A stretch of DNA of 64,000 nt from Methylobrevis albus (GTDB taxonomy: Bacteria > Pseudomonadota > Alphaproteobacteria > Rhizobiales > Pleomorphomonadaceae): NCBI RefSeq assembly GCF_015904235.1, contig NZ_JADZLT010000037.1, forward strand, positions 1 to 64,000. The letters are read 5' to 3'. Each line of letters starts with the position of its first letter. Within the stretch, counting starts at the first letter, position 1. Under the pieces are notes generated by a model, which ran no database searches, was not told where the DNA came from, and saw only the letters and a program-made list of their open reading frames with translations. The translations under genes and the position numbers were made by a program. This document shows positions 44,501 to 51,032 of this stretch, piece by piece.

Positions 44501-44556
44501 TCGACGAGGCGATCGACCGGGCGCGCCGGCACGCGGCAACCACCGAGGCACCCTGA
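38572..44556 (+). CDS. DUF4011 / SF1 helicase / nuclease / DUF3320 giant protein, candidate defence effector
   Basis: The product is 1994 residues. In order: a beta-rich N-domain; a transglutaminase-like segment at about 235-270 (C-L-D-T-T-L-L-F-A-A-A-L... E-G-H-A-A-V-G-V-W-L); DUF4011 from about 393 (W-Q-K-K-L-L-D-L-T-L-R-N-R-L-L-N-F); SF1 helicase with Walker A GPPGTGKS near 710, Walker B V-V-I-F-D-E-A-S-Q near 1336, V-Q-G-D-E-R-D near 1539 and N-V-A-V-T-R-A-R; a Vsr/MTES_1575-type nuclease at 1634-1740 (E of F-E-E-A, D of R-V-D-L-G, I-E-C-D-G-A-T-Y-H); and DUF3320 near 1824. From memory, DUF4011-helicase-Vsr proteins (called Hhe) have been reported as stand-alone anti-phage systems. Start 38572 has GGAGGGG upstream; ATG 38578 is an alternative. 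Confidence 0.9.
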   Translation: MQMAEGDVPQDETIAAGNRTEGLVVVADVAAGFTYASYQNAIPVIRSILVENSSGLTIETCRLELTSSPAFLRPKTWTIDRLAPGDSLTLSDRKVELDAGYLAGLNEAERGEITLRLVTAGEVLHEQRIAVRLVARDEWGGVADMAQLLPAFVMPNDPAVAAILRAAADRLAAHGHQSALDGYQSGSPQRAFLIAAAVYSAIAGLGLHYAEPPASFERRGQKVRRPGTILDERLATCLDTTLLFAAALEAAGLNPVVLLFEGHAAVGVWLAKRTFPSAIEPDAMEVRKALALRELIVFETTGVTHRPAMTLEAAQQALDRRIGDDDARAFLAAIDVRRARSGGITPLASHAPAQGGATDDAAPVAELPLPAAPGFDDLPAEPAEVKPTTAAGRIDRWQKKLLDLTLRNRLLNFPDSKKSIPFLCTDVGFLEDRLAKGAAIRVISLPEQNPLGERDPALYRDVHGRDLQRGFVAEALQRDELPSPLEPRQLEARLVELHRQVRNDFAEGGANTLFLAVGFLRWKKKPADERSYRAPLLLVPVKLERRSASSRFTIRFHEDEPRFNATLLQFLDREFDLKLTSLGGELPTDDNGVDVPKLLGQVRQAIRDVPGMEVVDETALSTFSFAKFLMWKDLVERTDALRQNRVVRHLIDTPEQAFAGPEGAAPFREGYEIDRAYAPADIICLLPSDSSQTAASLAAAEGRDFVIVGPPGTGKSQTIANMIANCLGVGKTVLFVAEKTAALDVVNRRLREHGLGDQCIELHSNKADRKHFLAQLKAAWENGGTGDASAWVAVNERLRLRRDQLNAYVEALHRRYPNGWTPYLALGRALKDAGQPAPQLGWPDGRAPDEAALRELEDLAAELGLVFASVDRQPALDLVDQEEWSSSWQEALLGAAQSLKNAADLLAGAAEGLLGVLGLTPQDRAAPVSLAALAGLAEALAAARGRDISVAFNRDFATSAAELAELESSIGVYRATERGLAAGYGIAAVRALDIDALEAEWRAANDSFWPMSIFARRKARQLLQAEAARGEVDPDRDLPLLRRMKDCLAAIDASPLGTKPLPIRGLDTDIAAVAALLALAEGLRTALRAPGWGQEGVGAVIRAVAPCLPGSAEPDRVRAAGDRLLACLRGFEAASRGFGDLAGREVAACATGAEAAALGETLGELIAARALLRDWTAWCRVRNAALGRHLGGLVDALGDGTIRPDAARAAFRLGYARWWLPQVLDGDPVLRDFRRFQHENAIKDFREIDDLVRTHATGRVLSAIAHGLPPVQGVPRNSELGLLRHQMELQRPSQTIRDMIGRMPQSFPKLAPCMLMSPLSIAQYLPSNQALFDVVIFDEASQITTWDAVGAIARARQTIIVGDPKQLPPTNFFGRNEEEGDEVADHEKDLESILDEAKASGIPVRDLRWHYRSRSESLIAFSNHHYYENRLVTFPSPAVDDKAVFLRKVANGVYDRGKSRTNRIEAEAVAREAVTRMKGWLALPEKSRPTLGVITFNSQQQSLILDLLDAARRDDPALEWFFAEERIEPAIVKNLENVQGDERDVILFSITFAKDAAGKLAMDFGALNRSGGERRLNVAVTRARQELLVFSGITADLIDPSRTKAVAVRHLKTFLDYAERGAIALPAEDRGSVGGFESPFEEAVAAELARRGWDVVPQIGISGFRVDLGVRHPDLPGAYLAGIECDGATYHGSATARDRDKVREQVLRGLGWNILRVWSTDWWFDAIGCAARLHAGLDALLAESRARRDAEQTNIEVHWDMGHEVEDIPEIRDEDAIVPVAEAPPPAVVAAAERVAIEGPGAPAEAQLRAAPSAPAPVGEDAAQLYRITDLSGFAADPDAFHELRYRNILQAMIDAVMETESPLRTDVLAQRISRVHGWLRTGGRIRERIELHLKTLDRTQESSGEFVWKPGSVSDIAAYRPPATEEARRPVADIPLAELAAVALSHPGLLDQSDPARELARLLGVERLAAVSRARLDEAIDRARRHAATTEAP

Positions 44557-44561
44557 CAGGC

Positions 44562-45686
44562 ATGTTCCGTTTCATCCATTCGAGCGACCTGCACCTCGGC
44601 AAGCGCTTCGGCAATTTCTCCGGCGACCTGCCGAGCCGCTTGCGCGAGGCGCGGCACGCGGTGATCGGCCGGCTGGCGGATCATGCGCGGGCTGAGGGCG
44701 CGGAGACGATCCTGCTCGCCGGCGACACATTCGACACCGAGACCCCGGCGCCGGACGTGCGGCGGCAGGCGCTCGCCGAGATGCGCGCGCATGCGCCGAT
44801 CCGCTTCGTGATCCTGCCGGGCAACCATGATTCGCTGCAGGCGACGCAGCTCTGGGCCAGCCTTGCGGCGGAGGCGCCCGGCAACGTCGTGCTGGCGGTG
44901 GAGCCGGCCCCGATGGAACTCGCCCCCGGCGTGATGCTGCTGCCGGCGCCGTGCACGACGCGGCGCCCCGGCCGCGACCTCACGCTCTGGATGGACGCGG
45001 CGGCGACGCCGGAGGGGACGCTGCGCCTCGGCCTCGCGCACGGGGCGATCCAGAGCTTTTCCGAAGACGGCGTCGGCCTCGAGGTGATCGCGCCGGACCG
45101 GGCGCGGCGGGCGGGACTCGACTATCTCGCGCTCGGCGACTGGCACGGCGCGATCGAGGTCGATCCGCGCACCCGCTACAGCGGCACGCCCGAGCCCGAC
45201 CGCTTCAAGCACGACCGCCCCGGCACGGCGCTGCTGGTCCATCTCGCCGGGCCGTCGGCGCCCCCCGAGGTGACGCCGTTCGAGACGGCGCGTTTCGCCT
45301 GGCGCACGCTCGATCTGCATCTCTTCGGCGGCGAGGATCCGGTGCCGGCGCTGGCGGCGCTGCTGCCGGAAGGGCGCGGGCGCCGCAATGCGCTGGTGCG
45401 CGTGCTGGCGAGCGGGCGCTGCGCGCTCGCCGAGCACGCGGCGCTCGTCCGCGCGGTGGCGGACGCCGCGCCGGATTTCGCGTGGCTCGACCTCGACCTC
45501 GCCGGCCTCGCGGTGGACTGCGACGTGGAGGACCTCGACCGGATCGACCGGGCCGGCGCGCTGCGGGAAGCGGCGAACGCGCTGCTCGCCGAGGCGGAGG
45601 ACGAGAGCCGCCCGGCGACCGAGCGCGCGATCGCGCGGGCGGCGCTGGCGCGGCTCTATTTCCACGCGCAGGCGGTGACGGCATGA
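44562..45686 (+). CDS. Mre11/SbcD-like metallophosphoesterase (DNA exonuclease family)
   Basis: The product is 374 residues. All phosphoesterase motifs are present: H-S-S-D-L-H-L-G (residues 6-13), L-L-A-G-D-T-F-D near 53, L-P-G-N-H-D-S near 86, L-A-H-G-A near 162 and G-D-W-H-G near 191, so it should bind two metal ions. The C-terminal capping domain is shorter and more divergent than in SbcD. It starts 5 bases after the helicase stop and its own stop overlaps the Rad50-like gene (ATGA), so the three form one operon. It would nick or resect DNA with its ATPase partner. Confidence 0.9.
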   Translation: MFRFIHSSDLHLGKRFGNFSGDLPSRLREARHAVIGRLADHARAEGAETILLAGDTFDTETPAPDVRRQALAEMRAHAPIRFVILPGNHDSLQATQLWASLAAEAPGNVVLAVEPAPMELAPGVMLLPAPCTTRRPGRDLTLWMDAAATPEGTLRLGLAHGAIQSFSEDGVGLEVIAPDRARRAGLDYLALGDWHGAIEVDPRTRYSGTPEPDRFKHDRPGTALLVHLAGPSAPPEVTPFETARFAWRTLDLHLFGGEDPVPALAALLPEGRGRRNALVRVLASGRCALAEHAALVRAVADAAPDFAWLDLDLAGLAVDCDVEDLDRIDRAGALREAANALLAEAEDESRPATERAIARAALARLYFHAQAVTA

Positions 45687-48316
45687 AGATCTCGGCGCTG
45701 CGCCTCTTCAACGTCAAGCGCTTCGGCGGCCGCGGCGTCGCGATCGAGGGCATCGGCGACGGCGTCAACGTGCTGTGCGCCGTCAACGAGCACGGCAAGT
45801 CGACGAGCTTCGAGGCGCTGCACGCGCTGTTCTTCCAGCCCCATTCCGGCACGCCGACCGACGTGCGCAACCTGCGCCCCTACAGCGGCGGCAGCCCGCT
45901 GGTCGAGGCCGACATCGAGACCGGCGACGGCCGCTTCCGGATCACCAAGCAGTATTACGGCGGCAAGTTCGCCCGCGTCACCGACCTTGCCACCGGCCGG
46001 CTGGTGGCGCAGGCCGACGAGGCGGAGAACTTCATCGCCGGGCTGATCAAGGGCGGCACGGCCGGCCCGGCCGGCCTGCTCTGGGTGCGCCAGGGCATCA
46101 CCGGCATAGAGAAGCGAAAGCCTGCGGAAGAAGAGAGCGAGAAGCAGGTGCGGGCGAGCCTGCTGGAATCCGTGCAGGGCGAGGTCGAGGCGGTCACCGG
46201 CGGCCGGCGCATGGCCGAAATCATGGCCGCGGCGGAAGAGGCGCTCGGCGACCTCGTCACCGCCGGCGGCCGGCCGAAGACCGGCGGCCGCTATGCCGCG
46301 GCGCTCGCCGAGCGCGACCGGCTCGCCGCCGAGGAGGCCAAGCTCGCCGCCGACGTCGCGTCGCTGCGCACGGCTCTGGACCGGCGCGCCGGCGCGGTGA
46401 AGCGGCTCGCGGAACTCGACGAACCCGTCGAGCGGCAGGCGCGGCAGGCGGCGGTCGCAAAGGCACAGGCCGGCTTCGAGGCGGCGCGCGCGCAGGGCGA
46501 GGCGCTGCGCACCGCGGAAGCGGAACTCCGCCTCGCGGCCGAGCGCCGGGCCGGCGCCGAACAGAGCCTGAAGCAGTACCGCACCGCGCTGCTGCGGGCC
46601 GAGCAGACCCGCGATGGCTTGCGCGCGGCCGAGCGGCGGCGCCACGAGGCGCTGGGCCGGCGCCGCGAGGCCGCGGGCGCGATCGAGACGGCCCGCGCCG
46701 CCGCCGAGGCGGCGGAGGGACTGGAACAGGAAACGCGCACGCGGCTCGCCCGGCTCGACGCGGCGGAGCGCGCCCGCGCGGCCCTCGCGCGGCAGGGCGA
46801 GCTGAAATCGCGGCTGGCGGCGGCTGCGGCCACCCGGGCCGCGATCGAGGCCGGCGAGGCGGAGCTGCCGCTGGTCAGGCTGCCGCCGGCCGCCATCGAC
46901 GAGTTGCAGGCGACCGAGATCGAGATCGCCAAGCTGCGCGCGGTCGAGGAGGCCGCCCGCGCCTCGGTCACGGTCGACTATCTGCCGGGAACTTCGACCC
47001 TTGTGACGCTGAACGGCACGCCGCTCTCCGGCGGCGCGACCCGCAGCTACGACGGGGTGGTGGAGCTCGGCGTTCCGGGGATCGGCACGATCACGCTGCG
47101 CTCGAACCGCCCGGCGCGCGGCGACGACAAGCTGGCAAAGGCCGAAGCCAGCCGGCGCGCGCTGCTCGCCTCGATGGCCGTCGCCGACCTTGCCGCCGCC
47201 CGGGCGCGGCAGGTGCGGGCACAGGAGATCGACGGGGAACTGCGCGAACGTCGGCGCCAGCTGGCACAGCTCGCGCCGAACGGTCTCGGCGCGCTGCGCG
47301 AGGAGGTCGAGGCCGCTGCAGCGATCGACGCCGACCTTCTCGAACTGAAGGAGGATCCGGTCGCGGTCCGCGCCGCGCTCGCTGCGGCGGAGGCGCAGCG
47401 CAAGACGGCGCGGCAGACGCTGCGCGAGGTCGAGCCGCTGCAGGCGGCGGCCGCCGACGCCTTCGTCGCCGCCGAAACGGCGCTCGCCGGGCTGAAGGCC
47501 GACCTCGTGCAGGTCGACGCGCTGCTCGGCCCCGCCGACGAGCGGGCGGCGCGCGAGCAGGCGCTCGCCGCGGCGTTCGGCGCGCTCGACCGGGCGTTTG
47601 CCGATGCCGAGGCACAGGCGGCACGGCTCCGGGCCACGGCGGTCGACCTCGATGGCGCCGAGGCGGCGCTGAAGCGGGCCCGCTCGGTTGCCGACGCCGC
47701 CGAGAAGGAGGCCGGCACGCTGCGCGAGACGATCGCCGGCCTCAACGCCGAGATCCGCGCAAAGTCCGACGAGGCCGTCGAGGAGGCCTGGCGCGAGACC
47801 GCCGACGCGCTCGCCGCCGCCCGGGTGCGGGCCGAGGCCTTCGCAACCGAGGCCGCTGTGCTGCGCCGGCTCACCACGGCGCTGGAGACGGCGCGGTCGG
47901 AGGCGCGCGAACTCTATCTGAAGCCGGTGATGGCCGAGCTGCGGCCGCTGCTCGGGCTGCTGTTCGACGACGTCGCGATCACCTTCGACGAGAAGACGCT
48001 GCTGCCGCAGACGATCCTGCGCAACGGCCAGGAGGAGGACGTCGAGCGGCTCAGCGGCGGCATGCGCGAGCAGCTCTCGGTGCTGACCCGGCTGGCGTTT
48101 GCCCGGCTGCTCGCCCGCGACGGCCGGCCGGCGCCGGTGATCCTCGACGACGCCCTCGTCTATTCCGACGACGACCGCATCGAGCGGATGTTCGACGCGC
48201 TGCACCGGCAGTCGAAGGACCAGCAGATCATCGTGTTCTCCTGCCGCCAGCGCGCCTTCCAGCGCCTCGGCGGCCACAGCCTTTCGATGACGGACTGGCA
48301 GCCGCAAGGGGGGTGA
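45683..48316 (+). CDS. Rad50/SbcC/YhaN-like coiled-coil ATPase without zinc hook
   Basis: The product is 877 residues. The N-terminal half-site has a variant P-loop, N35-E-H-G-K-S-T41, with Ala-Val in place of the usual Gly-Pro before it. Long Ala/Glu/Arg-rich coiled coils run from about 190 to 420 and 490 to 740. Between them, at about 428-480, is a beta-rich insert (Y-L-P-G-T-S-T-L-V-T-L-N-G-T-P-L, then G-I-G-T-I-T-L-R-S) and no CxxC zinc hook. The C-terminus has the signature L-S-G-G-M-R-E-Q-L and Walker B V-I-L-D-D-A-L-V-Y-S-D-D-D. It resembles the YhaN/small SbcC group that pairs with an Mre11-like nuclease. Confidence 0.88.
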   Translation: MKISALRLFNVKRFGGRGVAIEGIGDGVNVLCAVNEHGKSTSFEALHALFFQPHSGTPTDVRNLRPYSGGSPLVEADIETGDGRFRITKQYYGGKFARVTDLATGRLVAQADEAENFIAGLIKGGTAGPAGLLWVRQGITGIEKRKPAEEESEKQVRASLLESVQGEVEAVTGGRRMAEIMAAAEEALGDLVTAGGRPKTGGRYAAALAERDRLAAEEAKLAADVASLRTALDRRAGAVKRLAELDEPVERQARQAAVAKAQAGFEAARAQGEALRTAEAELRLAAERRAGAEQSLKQYRTALLRAEQTRDGLRAAERRRHEALGRRREAAGAIETARAAAEAAEGLEQETRTRLARLDAAERARAALARQGELKSRLAAAAATRAAIEAGEAELPLVRLPPAAIDELQATEIEIAKLRAVEEAARASVTVDYLPGTSTLVTLNGTPLSGGATRSYDGVVELGVPGIGTITLRSNRPARGDDKLAKAEASRRALLASMAVADLAAARARQVRAQEIDGELRERRRQLAQLAPNGLGALREEVEAAAAIDADLLELKEDPVAVRAALAAAEAQRKTARQTLREVEPLQAAAADAFVAAETALAGLKADLVQVDALLGPADERAAREQALAAAFGALDRAFADAEAQAARLRATAVDLDGAEAALKRARSVADAAEKEAGTLRETIAGLNAEIRAKSDEAVEEAWRETADALAAARVRAEAFATEAAVLRRLTTALETARSEARELYLKPVMAELRPLLGLLFDDVAITFDEKTLLPQTILRNGQEEDVERLSGGMREQLSVLTRLAFARLLARDGRPAPVILDDALVYSDDDRIERMFDALHRQSKDQQIIVFSCRQRAFQRLGGHSLSMTDWQPQGG

Positions 48317-48428
48317 AACCGCCGGATGCCCGGACAGGTATTTGGCATGCGGCCTCCGGGGGGTACTCATGATAGGGTGTCGTCGCCGAGCACGCTCCGC
48401 AAGCAGATGGGCGTGCCTGCCGAGCAAT

Positions 48429-48445
48429 GACTCGCTCCGCGAGTC
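48429..48445 (+). other. Small hairpin before the sensor kinase gene
   Basis: GACTCG-CTCCG-CGAGTC forms a 6-bp stem, 24 bases before the start at 48469. It lies in the leader if that start is right, and it argues against the in-frame ATG at 48427. Confidence 0.35.
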
Positions 48446-48468
48446 TCCGGCCCTCTGGGGGCCAGCCA

Positions 48469-49536
48469 ATGCCAACCGCACCGACCGAACATTTCGAGAC
48501 GGCGAGCACCCTCGCCATCGTCGTGTCGTCGAACGAACCGCTGCTCTTCCTGACGGAAGACCAGAAGATCATCGCCGCGAGCGCCTCGTTCTGCCGGGCC
48601 TTCGAGATCAATCCCGCGACCGTCTCCGGCCTTCCTTTGGGTGAACTCGGCGGCGGTGAATGGGCGCTGCCCAAACTCGCCTCGTTGCTGACCGCGACCG
48701 CGGCGGGCAGCGCGCAGATCGAAGCCTATGAACTCGACCTGCGCCGCCCCGGCCGCGCGACGCGTCGGCTGGTCGTCAACGCCCGCACCCTCGACGACGG
48801 CGTCGTCGGCCCAGCCCGGCTGCTGCTCGCCGTCACCGACGTGACCGACGCGCGCGCCGCGGCGCGGCTGAAGGACGATCTGGTCCGCGACAAGGCGATC
48901 CTGCTGCAGGAGGTGCAGCACCGGGTGGCGAACAGCCTGCAGATCATCGCCAGCGTGCTGATGCAGAGCGCGCGGCGCGTGCAGTCGGAAGAAGCGCGCG
49001 GCCACCTGCACAACGCCCATCACCGGGTGATGTCGATCGCCGCCCTGCAGCGGCAGCTCGCGTCGGCGGACGGCACCATGGTTGAACTGCGCACCTATTT
49101 CACCCAGCTCGCCCAGAGCCTCGGCGCCTCGATGATCGCCGATCCGGCCCGGCTGTCGATCAAGGTGACGGTCGACGACAGCGTCGTGCCGGCCGACGTC
49201 TCGGTCAGCCTCGGGCTGATCGTCACCGAACTCGCGATCAACGCCCTGAAGCACGCCTTTCCGGCCGAGCGCGACGGCATGATCGCGATCGACTATCGAT
49301 CGGCGGGCAAGGACTGGACGCTGTCCGTCACCGACGACGGCATCGGCATGCCGGAAGGGAACGCCGCGCCGAAGGCCGGTCTCGGCACCGGCATCGTCGA
49401 GGCGCTGACCAAGAACCTCGCGAGCACGATCGAGGTGAAAGACGCCGCCCCCGGCACCGTCATCACCATCCGTCATCGGGAAACCACCGACCTCGAGACC
49501 CCCGATCTCGAGACCGACGTCTCGTCAGCCGTATAG
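48469..49536 (+). CDS. Sensor histidine kinase, HisKA_2/HWE-like
   Basis: The product is 355 residues with no membrane segment, so it is cytoplasmic. Residues 10-125 resemble a PAS domain (L-A-I-V-V-S-S-N-E-P-L-L-F-L-T-E-D-Q-K-I-I-A-A-S). The phospho-acceptor is H151 in L-Q-E-V-Q-H-R-V-A-N-S-L-Q-I-I-A-S-V-L, typical of HisKA_2. The HATPase has N-box E-L-A-I-N-A-L-K-H-A-F and G1 D-D-G-I-G-M-P. The response regulator lies 72 bases downstream and is its likely partner. Start 48469 was preferred to 48427 since it begins close to the PAS core. Confidence 0.88.
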   Translation: MPTAPTEHFETASTLAIVVSSNEPLLFLTEDQKIIAASASFCRAFEINPATVSGLPLGELGGGEWALPKLASLLTATAAGSAQIEAYELDLRRPGRATRRLVVNARTLDDGVVGPARLLLAVTDVTDARAAARLKDDLVRDKAILLQEVQHRVANSLQIIASVLMQSARRVQSEEARGHLHNAHHRVMSIAALQRQLASADGTMVELRTYFTQLAQSLGASMIADPARLSIKVTVDDSVVPADVSVSLGLIVTELAINALKHAFPAERDGMIAIDYRSAGKDWTLSVTDDGIGMPEGNAAPKAGLGTGIVEALTKNLASTIEVKDAAPGTVITIRHRETTDLETPDLETDVSSAV

Positions 49537-49608
49537 GACGTCGATTGCCCGACCCCGCCCCGACCATCTTCGCCGGCCACCGCCCCGCCCGACTGGATCG
49601 AGCCCCCC

Positions 49609-49983
49609 ATGCGTGACGGCAAACCCGTCGTCCTCGTCGTCGAGGACAGCACCCTGATCCGGATGAGTGCCGTCGATCTGGTGCAGTCGGCTGGCTACGA
49701 GGCGCTGGAGGCGTGCGACGCCGACGAGGCGATCCGCATTCTCGAATCCCGGGGCGACATCGACCTCGTCTTCACCGACGTGCAGATGCCGGGCACGATG
49801 GACGGCATCAAGCTCTCGCACTACATCCGCGACCGCTGGCCTCCCGTGAAACTGATCGTCGCCTCCGGCGCCGCCATCCTCGCCGAAAGCAGCCTCCCCG
49901 GCGGCAGCCGCTTCTTCGCCAAACCCTACGACGGCACCGCGATCACCGACGCGATGGCGCGGTTGCTGGCGGAGGAGGTGTAG
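49609..49983 (+). CDS. Single-domain response regulator (receiver only)
   Basis: The product is 124 residues. The receiver fold is complete: acidic pair E-D near residues 13-14 (V-V-L-V-V-E-D-S-T-L-I-R), phospho-acceptor D57 in L-V-F-T-D-V-Q-M-P-G, and the conserved K of F-F-A-K-P-Y-D near 104. There is no output domain, so it works through protein contact or as a phosphate sink. It probably partners the kinase just upstream. Confidence 0.9.
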   Translation: MRDGKPVVLVVEDSTLIRMSAVDLVQSAGYEALEACDADEAIRILESRGDIDLVFTDVQMPGTMDGIKLSHYIRDRWPPVKLIVASGAAILAESSLPGGSRFFAKPYDGTAITDAMARLLAEEV

Positions 49984-50201
49984 GGGGGACGGGGGCAAGG
50001 GGGTGAGTGTGTCGCACACCCGCCGGGCACCGCCTGGTTGCATCGGCCAAGAGGGCGTGCGTCCTCGCCGATAGGGCCCTCCGAGGCTCCCGCCTCGCGC
50101 CGGGAGAGGCGGATAACAATCCTCTCCGTCCCATCGCGCTTGTGGCGAGTTCAACGAACCTCGTCCGGTGCAATCTCATCCAAGCTGAACTATTAGCCGG
50201 C
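49984..50201. other. Intergenic stretch, no gene seen
   Basis: This 218-base gap between the response regulator and the convergent TIM-barrel gene holds a small reading frame at 50007-50207, but it has no ribosome-binding site or recognisable product. I see no clear terminator hairpin with a T-tract. Confidence 0.4.
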
Positions 50202-51032
50202 TCATAACCGTCCCGTCGACCGCAGAAAACGGCGCGCGCGATCGAGAACGTGGGCGGCGACGCGCGCGCTGCCGTCTCGCGCCTGCAGGCCGGCCATCGG
50301 GACCTCGAGCGCGAGCGGCACGTCCCGTGGCAGGTGGGTGAGGATCGCGGCGAGGTCGATCTCGCCGTCGCCGGGGGGAAGGCGCTCGGCGCGGCCGGCG
50401 TGCAGCAGGGCTTCAGTCGTATAGGGCGGGCGAACGGGGGCGTCGCAGAGGTGCAGGAACGGCAGCCGGCCGGCGGGCAGGGCGGCGAGGTCGGCGAGGC
50501 GGCTGCCCGAGCGGTCGAAGTGCAGGGTGTCGACCAGGATGCCGATGTCGGCGGCGCCGGTCGCCTCCACGACACGGACGGCGGCGGCGAGGTCCGGCAC
50601 GTTGGTCCAGGGAAAGAACTCCAGCACGCAGGCGAGACCGCGCGGACGGGCGAAGGCGTGCAGCGCCGCGAGATTGTCCGAAAGTCGGCCGAGGTCGGGG
50701 TCATAGGGGGCGCAGATGACGTGGCGCGCGCCGAGGACGGCGCCGGCGTCGAGGAAGGGCAGCAGGGCCTCGGCGCGGAACTCCGGGGTCAGGCGGACGA
50801 ACTCGATGTCGTTGACGGCGATGCCGGTCGCGTCGAGCGCGTCGCGGGTGGCGCGGAGGGCGGCGGGATCGTCGTGCAGCGGATAACCGGGGGTGGTGTC
50901 GGTGACGCGGATCAGGCGCAGGCCGACCCGGTCGTAGCCGAGTTCGGCGGCGAGCCGGACCATCGCCGGCGGCGGCAGGTCGAGCACGGTGAGATGGGCG
51001 AGCGATATCGCGGTCGGGGACAGCGGGCTCAT
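50202..51032 (-). CDS. Sugar-phosphate isomerase/epimerase-like TIM-barrel protein
   Basis: The product is 276 residues of the xylose-isomerase-like / AP endonuclease 2 family. Likely metal ligands are E of C-V-L-E-F-F-P-W, D of I-L-V-D-T-L-H-F-D, H of F-L-H-L-C-D and E of L-A-L-E-V-P. The family includes 3-dehydroshikimate dehydratases and myo-inose dehydratases. Its stop and start overlap or abut the flavin dehydrogenase gene (ATGA), so the two probably act in one pathway, perhaps on a cyclohexane carboxylate related to quinate or shikimate. The specific substrate is not known. Confidence 0.8.
   Translation of the reverse strand: MSPLSPTAISLAHLTVLDLPPPAMVRLAAELGYDRVGLRLIRVTDTTPGYPLHDDPAALRATRDALDATGIAVNDIEFVRLTPEFRAEALLPFLDAGAVLGARHVICAPYDPDLGRLSDNLAALHAFARPRGLACVLEFFPWTNVPDLAAAVRVVEATGAADIGILVDTLHFDRSGSRLADLAALPAGRLPFLHLCDAPVRPPYTTEALLHAGRAERLPPGDGEIDLAAILTHLPRDVPLALEVPMAGLQARDGSARVAAHVLDRARRFLRSTGRL

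Noticed and set aside
41227..44532. A 1101-codon open frame opposite the DUF4011 helicase, and similar long frames opposite the Rad50-like gene (45656-48481)
   Set aside because: The plus-strand proteins have full motif sets; the antisense translations have none.
50007..50207. 66-codon open frame between the response regulator and the TIM-barrel gene
   Set aside because: No ribosome-binding site, no recognisable product, and it overlaps the end of the convergent gene.
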